In this document: positions 37,601 to 47,530 of the stretch, in pieces
Numbering within the stretch: the first letter of the stretch is position 1
Layout of the letters: each line of letters opens with the position of its first letter
From: Nautilus pompilius
Lineage: Eukaryota; Mollusca; Cephalopoda; Nautilida; Nautilidae
Assembly (NCBI GenBank): GCA_018389105.1
Contig: JACATO010001456.1
Span: 62,001-126,000, forward strand
Length of the DNA stretch: 64,000 bases
Direction: 5' to 3'
Notes under the pieces: generated by a model
Databases searched by the model: none
What the model saw: only the letters and a program-made list of their open reading frames with translations
Told to the model about the DNA's origin: nothing
Made by a program: the position numbers and the translations under genes

Positions 37601-39003
37601 AACATTTTTACCTGACGTTAAGCCTTTGTGTCATAAAGACACAATTGATAATTACTAAGGGGACCAGTTAGACTGGTCCTGCTCTGTATTGCATGCTCCA
37701 AAATCTTGTTAATTATTTCTATCCTTAAGTCCTCCTGACTTTAGCGTCAGTCTTAGCAATGTAATTTACTTTTACCATCAATTAAAAGTCGTTTCTGTTA
37801 GCTTACCATTTGTTCAGGACGAATTATCTTTTATAACGAAATCCTTAAAATCCGGCGTAGTCAGTCATCTAAAGTAATCAAGAGTGTAGAAGTATGCAAA
37901 GTTTAATACTCTTCAAAGACTTTATGTAGATTCAGCTCTAATTGATTTAAATCTCCTTTTTATTACTCTAGTGAGTGATGAATGTAAACGTTTGCTGTCT
38001 CATTATATTACGAAAGTTTAAGAACCCTCTTTACATCTTAAACGAATTTAGTTTTAATTACCTTTTATAGTTAAATATCAATTTTATTTAAGTTAAATAT
38101 ATGAAACAATCTCAATTTTTACGCATTTCTTTGTTGAACAATCAGTCCTGGAATCTATTGATTCCTCCTTTAATTTAATTTTGTTTGTTGGGTAACACGG
38201 TTAATAACTTAATATGGCATCTACTTTGGTTTCCAATTAATTCATAGCGAAGGTACTCAGAAGAAATTCCGAGGTACTCATTAGTAACTATTGTACCGAA
38301 CGGCTCCCACTGTTTGGCCATGTAATCTAAATCTAAAAACAGTAGTAATGAATTTATCAATGTTTATGCAATCTTTCATTACCTCCCTTGCCTAAGTCAA
38401 ATGTTATTTATTTAACCTTAACCCTGCAAAGGAAATTTAAGACACAATTTTCAGAGAAAAGTGATTACTGATGACGTTATTCAGAAAAATCTATAATGCT
38501 CATAGGAGAAATAACATCTAAACAATGCATTAACTTTCTTGAGGATACCAGCTACTTGTGATGCCAACAGTTACGAATAGAACTCTGAAAATTCTTCAAT
38601 GTAGAAGAGCTGTGTAAATTTTCTAACTTGCATCTTAGTGATTTAAATCCTCTTCAATCATACATTTTTTCTTTCGTATTCTTTAGTCAACCTTTGTTTA
38701 CACAGGTTAGCTACCATGCTGACTCGTATCCCCCCTTTTTTCTTTACATAAATCAAATTTACCTACGAGAGTATATGATGTTAAGCACGAAGTCCTGTTT
38801 AGCTGTCTTCTTGGAGCGGGCTGTAAAGACATGGTTCAGCAGACACGTTTAAGAATAAAGGGCAGGTAACTTAGGCTTGCACGGGCCTGTCTGTATATAA
38901 ACCGGACACCTTTGCTGGACTGTCCGCCAGTTATCCGGAGGAACGTAAACTTTGTAACCGTTCTAAGTTTGCCGTCTTAAGCCTGCGCAAAACTTAAAAA
39001 AAA
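34611..39003. other. AT-rich unassigned stretch
   Basis: Continuation of the AT-rich block. No frame above 92 codons and no recognisable similarity. GGGGACCAGTTAGACTGGTCC at 37660-37680 can form a small hairpin. TATATAA at 38894 with CCAGTT about 35 bp downstream is a weak promoter-like pair just before the GA-rich satellite. Confidence 0.55.
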
Positions 39004-39091
39004 GAAGAGAGAGAGAGAGAGTGTGTGTTGTGTGGTGAAAGAGAGATACAGAGAGGAGAGAGAGAGATAACAGAGAGAGAGAGAGAGTGGT

Positions 39092-39126
<35 letters not shown>

Positions 39127-40345
39127 TGTGTGAGAGAGAGAGATTGATAGAAAAGAAATAGAGATGGTGAGAGAGAGAGTGATGTGTGTAGAACGCGCTA
39201 TATATATTAGAGAGAGAGAGAGCTACAAGAGAGAGAGAGTGTGTGAGAGAGAGAGATAGAGAGAACGCGATCGAGTGTGTGTGTGAAAAGATATACAGAG
39301 AGAGAGAGAGATACACGAAGAGATTAGATACAGAGAGAGAGCGCTCGAGAGCGCGAGATATACAGAGAGAGCGCGAGAGAGATAGAGCGAGAGAGAAGAG
39401 AGCGATAGCGGAAAGAGAGAGAGAGAATCCACAAGATAAGATATACAGAAAGAAAGAGAGAGAGAGATATACAGTGTAGAGATAGAGCAAAGAAGAGAGA
39501 GCGACTACACAGACGCGAAGAGAGCTCCTCCATCCCGAAAGCCCAGCTCTGAGATACAGAGAGAGCGAGAGTACAACCAAAACAAACCCTCGACGAGCGA
39601 TAGATAACTCCCCGAGCTCGCTCTGCCGCGACTCGAGCTCATCTCCAGCTAGATCGAGCATGCGTCGACGCAGAGAGTGCGCTACGATAACCCCCCAAGC
39701 GAGCTCTCTCACCGCCGTCCTAGCAGAGCGAATCCAGTGAGGCGCTCGAGCAAGAGAGAGAGAGATACACAGAAAGCGATTACAGGCTCGATCCTCGAAA
39801 GCTCGTGAGATACCGAGCGCGAGATCGCGAGAGAGAGAGAGAATACAGAGAGTCGTCTCGAGACGAAGAGAGAGAGTACAGAGCTCTCCCCGCGCGCGAG
39901 AGCGCTCGATACAGCGAGCGCCTCGCCGCAAGCTCTCGCTAGAGAGCTTCCCCAGCTAGCGCTCTCGCATCCCGCGCGCGAGATAGAATACAGCGAGCGA
40001 TATAGAGACATAGAGAGATACACAGAAAGAGAGATATACAAACAAAAGAGAGGAGAGGATCACAGAGAGAGAGATAGCAAGAGAGAGATAAATATACAGA
40101 GAAGGGCGAGAGAGAAGAGCGAAGAGAGAGAGAGAGAGGAGAGAGAGAGAGATCGGAGAGAGAGATAGCTACAGAGAAGAGATCTAAGAGCGAGAGCAGT
40201 ACACACCTCGAGATATATCCCAGAAATCTAGAGAGAGAGATCCAGTTCTCTAGTAGTCTCAATCGAGCCTCGTCTAGCCCCATACACCCCCCAGAGTGAG
40301 TCTCTACTTTCATCTCTAGCTCGAGAGAGATACTCCCCCGAGAGT
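39004..40345 (-). repeat. Purine-rich imperfect (GA)n satellite
   Basis: About 1.3 kb of GA dinucleotides with recurring GATACAGAGAGAGAG and GATATACAGAGAG units. A CG-enriched middle part (39340-39990) is rich in GAGCGCGAGA and CTCGAGAGCG segments. The minus-strand Ser-Leu frame of 322 codons and its neighbours are translations of the repeat, not a gene. Confidence 0.92.
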
Positions 40346-41699
40346 TATTACTTCCCTCATCTCTCTAGATATACTTCCTCTTTATTCAAATTTTCCTTTG
40401 ACAGAGAACATCTTCACCCATGAAGATTAAACCGCACATAGAACTTCTCCGTGTGCTTGTCGTGCTCGGTAATTATCTCACACTAATAAGTAGGCATATA
40501 AAGAACGTGAAAACATAATTAACATAGAAATTGCAGAGGTACTATTAATTCCTGGTAATCTGAGATGGAGAAGTGAAGAGGCGGAATAATAAGTAATTAG
40601 CGGACAATAACATGGGTTAAACCAGTCGTCTAAATCCATCCGTCTTTATTCAGTTCCATGCTTTTCCTCTCGATACTTATGTCCACATAAAAAGACAAAA
40701 GAACAAAAAACATAAAAAGGCGAAGCTTAATTACAGTTCCGGTGGAGAGGGGAAGCATAGATTTAGAAGTCGTTACCAACAAACAACCAAAAGTTAAAAC
40801 AAAGAACGTAAAACAACATGAATCACAGCCACAGTGCAAATTCCAGGTAACCAAAAGTGTCCAAGACAACACCGAGATCATTTGATCTTTCTTGCCTTTA
40901 CGTCCGTAGAGACTGAGGGACGACGGAAAGTAGCCGGGCGGAAAGGCAGCTCAACCCAGAGGCTCACCAGAGGAAGCCGGACAGCCTTCACTAGCCCCTC
41001 GACACTTACAAACGATTTTACTTCTTTTCACATCCATTTATACAAGAGCGTGGATTTTATTGTCTTGGCCATCAGCAGAATCCGAACACTTCCTGAGTGT
41101 TTTCCGCACGCTGTCAAGAATGTTTCTTCGAGACAAACAAACCATTTTTTAAAAAAAAAATAATGACGTTTCTGTTACAGGTGCTCTCTAGTTGGGAACC
41201 TGAGTTAGCAAATTTCAACGCTCTACTGGAACCAGTCAGTCGACGGGTTGCGCCACAGAACTATCAGGACACCGTTCTGATTTTTCGATAAATGCTACCG
41301 AAATTTACTATTTTTTTTTGTTATTATTATTACAAAAAATCTCGCTGCTAAATTCTAATTTAAAACTTATTATACAAGTAAATATTTTTTTTAAAAAAAT
41401 CATTTCTGTTTCTTCCCCCCACTAAAGATAATAATAATAATAATAACAGCTTTAAATTGACAATTAAGTTTATTTTCAGTTTCCTTTTCTTGGTCAAAAT
41501 CGTTATTTTGTTTCTTCTACGTTTGTCTGTTTATCTTATTTGTGTTTTTTTGCCGCTTTTCAAACTCTGTGGAATTTTTAATTTGGAAGTTTGTGTGTGA
41601 ATGCAAAAGTAGGAAATAGAATAAACAGAAATTAAATGGGAAAACGTTGTATACATTTGTGCTGAAAATTGTTCAATCTTTAACGCTATACATACAAAA

Positions 41700-41735
<36 letters not shown>

Positions 41736-43616
41736 GCATATTACAAAATACAATTAAATATATATTTAAAAAATGGGATCAAATCGACTCCTTTAGCCAT
41801 TTGTTGTTGTTGTTTTTCAATCTTTCAGTTTCAGGTTAATTCGCTCGTCATATTTAATTAAGTATTTGCAGAAGTCTTCACTCTGTAGGCATCGGGGCAG
41901 CATTTTTCACCCCCTGGAAAATCTGTTGTTTCTGTGCTAACATGGATCAATTTTCCAGTGTAAATAAAGGCTGCGATTAATCAAGAACAACAGAATCCAC
42001 TTGTATATGCCAACATCCATCGCTCGTATGGTCGACCAGCCGCCGCCATTTTTATGTCTGCAGACGGGCCAGCCATCTCCTGCACAGCAGCGCCACCTTA
42101 AGGCGGAGCTAACCAGAGCTTACTGGCGTCCTCCCGTCCGACCCCCGCAGCTCCGCGCGGTCCACTTTTGGTTCCGTCAGGAAGGTAGGAAGCTCCAGCG
42201 GCTCGAGAGAAAATAAAGAAAACAGCCTGTAATGGAGGGGTTCAGGATTCCGTTGTTTGCTAACATCTTGCCCATCCTATTCCTGTCTTCGGAAGAGAGC
42301 AGTAGATATCAATTAGGAGTTCGCCCGTCTCTGGCTTTGAGAAACGTATTAACAGCAGCCGGAATCTCTTCGTTCAGCTGATGCGGTGTAAATATTGGCA
42401 ACGAGGGAATCGTAGCTATTTTGGAAACGAATCAACGCGGCAACTTTCTCTTATTGTGCATGGAATAAAGCAGCTTCTGTTGGCACTAGACGGCTCTCCA
42501 CGATTTGCACTGTAACTAGTAATTTCTCTGATTGAAGAATTATGCCAGGACTGCCAGAAAATAGACATTTCTCTAGACGAGTGCAAAAAGCGTCAATAAC
42601 AGAAATCTGATTTTTTAAAGCTGACTATCGTCTTTATGCTTGTATTAGGCGTACTACTGCCATTGTTTGACTTTAAAGGTATGGTGATTTCTTTCTTAGG
42701 ATTAAAGTTTAATCCGATACCTTGTCTTTCGGATTATCTCTTAGGCTGACTTCATGTTTCCACTTAACTTAATACATTAATAAAATATTTTGCCTTTTGT
42801 ATCTGATGAATGCGAACTGTCAACAATATTTTTTTGCTGCACACCATTTAGGAATATTATGCGATGACAAATACCTGATTAGAATACACAAGCTCTCCGA
42901 CGCTAGTTCACTGTAATTCTTCATATCAAATTGCAGATTGCATGCGGTGATAAATAATTTACTGGACACTCATTGATATTTTAATTTTCTTTCCCTTTGG
43001 TTTCCGATCTGCTCAGAGCAATACTAAGAATAGCGGAGCTTTTTTAAAATTTAACAAAATGCCTATTTAGATGAAAAAACAACAACAACGAGGTTGTTAA
43101 AAGCTATTAAAATGTTAATCACAAATATTGATGCGAATGTTATCCTTTATTTCCGCGATATGAAATGTCCGAACTCAACATTTTAATTAAAAATAGGATA
43201 GGCGTAATTTTAAAATCAAAATAATTAAAGGGTATCCGCAACACAATGCTTCAGTAATCGATAATAATTCGTACGGATCTCACATTTCAATGTAATGCAA
43301 ATCCAACGAAAAATGTAAAAGAAACCAACTAAGAATAACTTTAAATTTTAAAACAGCCCAGTAATTTTTTGATGACGTAATACTTACTTCGATTTGGTTA
43401 TTAAACAAAATGTAAAGCAATCACGATGTAGCAGCTTCGAGAAAAAGAGAAAGTTGTAGATGCGGTTTATAAAGTTGTTACAAAAAACTGCCGACTGCGA
43501 TTACTTCCTTTTGTTTAGAATTCCGATGTTAAATAAAAAAGGTTCCATGGCATCAAGCTTGTGAATGGGTTAACCACTTGATAAAAGCCGGCTTCCTGGT
43601 GTTTAAATATACCTGT

Positions 43617-43618
<2 letters not shown>
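40346..43618. other. Unassigned non-coding stretch with small microsatellites
   Basis: Contains a perfect (TA)n of about 32 bp (41702-41733), an (ATA)n-like run at 41428-41446, and T runs at 41310 and 41385. A compact CpG-rich patch at 42001-42220 includes GCCGCCATTTT (42042-42052), the complement of the YY1-type motif AAAATGGCGGC, which is often found at promoters. A 71-codon frame there is not recognised. Confidence 0.5.
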
Positions 43619-43647
<29 letters not shown>

Positions 43648-44104
43648 AGCACTGACGTCATCTCTCTCTTCTCTCTGTCTCTAACACTGACGTCATCTCT
43701 CTCTTCTCTCTGTCTTTAGCACTGACGTCATCTCTCTCTTCTCTCTGTCTCTAGCACTGACGTCATCTCTCTCTGTCTCTAGCACTGACGTCATCTCTCT
43801 CTTCTCTCTGTCTCTAGTACCGACGTCATCTCTCTCTGTCTCCAGCACTGACGTCATCTCTCTCTTCTCTCTGTCTCTAGCACTGACGTCATCTCTCTCT
43901 TCTCTCTGTCTCTAGCACTGACGTCATCTCTCTCTTCTCTCTGTCTCTAGTACCGACGTCATCTCTCTCTGTCTCCAGCACTGACGTCATCTCTCTCTTC
44001 TCTCTGTCTCTAGTAACGACGTCATCTCTCTCTCTGTCTCTAGCACTGACGTCATCTCTCTCTTCTCTCTGTCTCTAGTACTGACGTCATCTCTCTCTCT
44101 CTCT
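43619..44104 (+). repeat. (CT)n-TGACGTCA satellite, 14 units
   Basis: Fourteen GACGTCAT cores in CT-rich spacers; eleven have the full TGACGTCA palindrome and three are CGACGTCA. Long units (about 40 bp, ending TCTTCTCTCTGTCTCTAGCAC) alternate with short ones (about 31 bp). A multi-unit block starting at TAGTACCGACGTC near 43816 recurs about 134 bp later, showing higher-order duplication. The unit is the same family as at 16.1, 16.9 and 21.6 kb. Confidence 0.95.
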
Positions 44105-44334
44105 AATGTTCCTGGTAGACTTCCTCTTGATTATCAGAACTAAACCAAACGAATCAGTCGTTTTAAATATCCCATCAGCCTGCCTCCGCATACAGATGGT
44201 AGAGTACCTTTAAAGCAGGAAAAAAAAAGGGTAAATCCAGTGGACAAAAAGTACCGGACTGACCGTCCGCCACCTAACATTAACTTAAGGTAACCCATAG
44301 GCCATCAATCAGCATTGTGCAAACATCGCCTCGT
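44105..44334. other. Short unique stretch before the LINE cluster
   Basis: No feature seen. The left limit of LINE copy A is not sharp and might lie inside this interval. Confidence 0.4.
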
Positions 44335-44702
44335 TCTTTCGTTCGTTCCTCGTAGCGGAGAGTTTCACGTGACCGGGGTTAAGATCTTCGTGATCGCTTC
44401 TCGGTCTTCTCTGGATAGGACGGGCGAACGACTCTCAGATAATAAATTGCACAGCAAAGGTATTGTCGAAGGACTCGGCTTCTAGAAGACTTTCTTCAGG
44501 TAAATGCTTTGTTTGATTTGTGAATTTTTCGCTTTTGTTCTCAGCTCCAACTTTTGTTCTTTTACTCCTAGTTTTCTGAATTTTTCGCACTTTATTTTTC
44601 AGTTTCAATTTTTTCTTTTCTTGTTTAATTCTAACAAAATTTACTAGTCTTTTGGGTTTTGTAGTGTAGTGAAATTAACTTAGTATTCACTACACGATTA
44701 AT

Positions 44703-45770
44703 ATGGAGCCTCAAGCTTCAACGTCAGCCGAGACATAGCAGACCACCTATGCTGAAATAGCAAGCCAAAACATTTTTTGATGTTATAGATGGCTTGACTG
44801 GCCTTGAAGACACAGAGGCAACAGATGACTCCATGTCTTTCAAGAAGTTTATTGAAGATCTTGACATAAAACCCCAACCCCAAAAGACCATGGAGTTTGA
44901 TATAAAGAGCTCTCTCTCTACCTCCATTCATGCAACGAAGTTAACTGCATGGATGTTGGAAGAGCCATTATGGAGGCAGGTTTAACAGAGAGAGTGTTAA
45001 CTATCCTAAGTAGCTGTAATAAAACCATTGAGATGGTGTGTAAATATCCTACAGCAGTGCCGAATATATTTCAACAAAAAGCCTAAATATCAAAGGCATA
45101 GCCAATGAACTAAGGGGTACCAATCCAGTGGCATGGATTAAAGTTCCTGGACTTCCTCTGGCCGATGGTGAAGATATACCGTCCAAAATACTGGAAAAAT
45201 ACCGGAAGGTAATTGTACCATTTAAATACGATTGCCTCCCAGGAATGACAGAGAAGTGGCAAGATGATCTTTAAAGAACCGATACCGAGAAGAATTACAG
45301 AAACAGTGGCGGGTAGGACCTATACAATTACGGAATTGTATAGGGATCAACCAAGCCGGCCACCCAACTGTAAAAAATGCAAAATGAGAGGGCATACTGA
45401 AATCGGTTGCCTTACAATTAAGGAAATGAGACCCGAAATTGTGACGGTGCAAAAGGAGGCAATTCCATCAGCCCCAGCACCAGAGGCTGAAACAGCTGAG
45501 GCCACGGACACGGCAATTGTGGACGCAGCAGCTGATGACACAGCAGCTGAAGTCATTAGCATCAGAAGCAGAAACATAAAGAGAAGGCGGCGCAAAAGAT
45601 CGGCACCCAATTCTCCTCCTGAAAAGGAGAAAAGGGCCGAAAGGCATCAGCCCATAAGGAGGTCAAGATCTTTAGAAACTCCTCTAAAAATCAGACCTAC
45701 AGAAACAGCAACCCCTTTAAAAGCTAAACAGAATACTCAGGGGGTTGAAGACATGGATGTGATCACCTGA
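44703..45770 (+). pseudogene. LINE copy A ORF1 (gag-like, CCHC)
   Basis: Nucleic-acid-binding protein of a Tx1/L1-type LINE. Visible in order are MEPQASTSAE at the start, TYAEIASQNIF (44740), an RRM-like stretch with NELRGTNPVAWIKVPGLPL (near 45105-45165), and a zinc knuckle of form CX2CX4HX4C (CKKCKMRGHTEIGC, 45369-45410). The tail is Ala/Thr/Glu-rich then Arg-rich (RRRRKR near 45583). The last 168 codons are open. Upstream the frame is interrupted by a stop 12 codons after the first ATG and by several frame changes, so it is not functional. Confidence 0.8.
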
Positions 45771-45862
45771 ATAGATGGCGCTTCCATTTCGGACTGATCT
45801 TTTGGAAACAATTTGGTAACGTCGAAGGACGATGAGCTAGATTAGCGATTATGTCGCGATGA

Positions 45863-46692
45863 ATGGAATTCTTATCCCTGAATTTGAGAGAGATAAAATT
45901 CAACAAACATTGGGAAAATTTTCTAGATCATTTAGAAAATTCTACCCACAACACAGTAATTTGCTTGCAAGAACTCCACTTAGAAACCAACCAAGAAGTA
46001 GATAGGTATTTTGCTAATTGGTCAGGAGTAACACTAACAAATCTAGACTCTGTAGGTAGGAAAAGCGGAGTAGCCATTTTAATTCATCATAGTTTAAACA
46101 TTAAAATAGAATATTTTTATAGTGATAATCAAGGAAGAATTGTTATAGCTAGTTACCAAAATCAGTCCCAAAGAAAAGTGATGATCGTATCGGTGTACGT
46201 TCCTATTGTCGGGAAGGAGCGTGCAGCGTTCCTTCGGAACTTCAATGATAGATTAGAGCAGGAACTTGGGTCATACCCTGCAGAAGAAATTTACATATTA
46301 GGTGATTTTAATCGCGTCCCCTCCCATGAACTCGATAGGCAGGGACCGGACATAAAGAGTAGGACGCACCTGATCGGAAAGTTGCAGCTGCAAACCGTGT
46401 GTTCGCAGTTTGGCTTGGTCGATGCGTATAGGTATAAACGCCCAAATGTTAGATCATACTTTCATTAGTGTAAGAAGTATAGAGTAGCGACTGGATTAGA
46501 CAGAGTGTAATATCCAAAAATGTAGCTAAACAACCCCAAGACGTTTCGCACGACGTTATCGCGTGGAGTGATCACTAACAGGTTGAGGCTAGTTTTCTAG
46601 TTCAGGAGAACACCAGGGGACCTGGGCTCTGGAAACTCAATAGTACTGTTCTGACGGAGTCAGAATAAGTTGAGAGCGTACAAAGTTTCTGG
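45863..46692 (+). pseudogene. LINE copy A ORF2, AP-endonuclease domain
   Basis: The first 201 codons are open. MEFLSLNLREIKFN is the typical start with the Asn of the active site, followed by CLQELHL (catalytic Glu), YVPIVGKERAAF, and GDFNRVPSHELDRQG (Asp and Asn). After a stop at 46466-46468 the domain continues in other frames to VSHDVIAWSDH near 46545-46576, which keeps the terminal Ser-Asp-His motif. A normal Tx1 ORF2 is over 1000 residues; reverse transcriptase is entirely missing here because copy B begins. Confidence 0.88.
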
Positions 46693-47446
46693 GTCGTTGG
46701 CTTTCCGTTTCGTGCTCGAAGGCATGTCACAGGTCGCAGGGAACCTTGGCCCAGAAGGAGGTCTGTCAGTCGTGGCAGGCCCATCCGGGGATGCGGGTCT
46801 AGCGCCCACAGGGCGAACTGGGCCCCAGTTACGGGATGTGGGACGAAAGACTCCCACCCCGGCTGGATGTGAACCGGAGGAGTAAAGCAATCCCGAGGAA
46901 AGTCTCAGGAAGAGTCAATGGTCGATATTATCGCGTGGTCGCGATTTATAGAGAGAGACCAACCGAACGTGGCTCCGGTTTGCAGAATCAGAAGGCATAC
47001 CCTTGATTCCTGCAGGGAAATGGCCGGGACGGAGGCTGAAGTAAGTGGAGAGGCCTCAACGGCGACAGCCTCGGAAAAGGCGCCGCAAGTCAGCCAGGTC
47101 CAGGAGGCTCAAGTCATAGTGGGCGAAGCTGCAAACTCTTGGATCGGGACACAGCGGGAACACCCAAGCCACGAACGAAGCACTCGAAGCCCAAACAGCC
47201 GAAGGCGGCGTTGGAGCCGACGGTCGCCCTCCCAAAGGGACAAGGAGAAGCAGGTCGGCTTCTCCCAGCCCATCAAAACGTAACGGGGTGGCAGTGAGGA
47301 GACCCGAGTCCTCTCGTGAGGAGTCTGTGGCGGCGGACGCAACGCCACAGCAGTCTCAGAAGCAATCCGTGGTTGAGGAGCTGCTAGGCAGCAATGAAGC
47401 CAACCACCCACCGAGAGCTCCGAACACCATGGAAGTAAGTGCCTGA
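46693..47446 (+). pseudogene. LINE copy B ORF1, partial
   Basis: Begins in a segment that aligns with copy D: NLGPEGGLSVVAG...GLAPTGRTGPQ here against ILGQEGDMSIAAH...GVLPTGGAGPR there. It then jumps to a damaged zinc knuckle, VCRIRRHTLDSC (46979-47014), in which the first Cys pair is incomplete. The C-terminal part (about 47128-47446) is open and basic: RSRSASPSPSKRNG, then EELLGSNEANHPPRAPNT, ending at TGA. The RRM-like middle seen in copies A and D is deleted. Confidence 0.75.
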
Positions 47447-47530
47447 TGTGGGTGCTTTGTTTTTGGACGGATCTTTTGGGATTGTTACAGTTAACGTCCA
47501 CAGACTATACGACTTTTCGTTTTTGTGATT

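Larger units (their letters stand above)
44335..46692 (+). mobile_element. Tx1-type LINE, copy A (3'-truncated)
   Basis: Holds a 5' leader, ORF1 (44703-45770), a 92-nt gap, and the endonuclease part of ORF2 from 45863. Similarity to copies B-D stops at about 46692, where copy B sequence begins inside its ORF1. A LINE loses its 5' end during normal target-primed insertion, so loss of the 3' end here points to interruption by copy B or a later deletion. The left boundary is estimated. Confidence 0.8.

Noticed and set aside
38963-40313. 322-codon minus-strand frame and overlapping shorter ones
   Set aside because: The frame follows the GA satellite exactly, has Ser-Leu-Arg composition and no domain.
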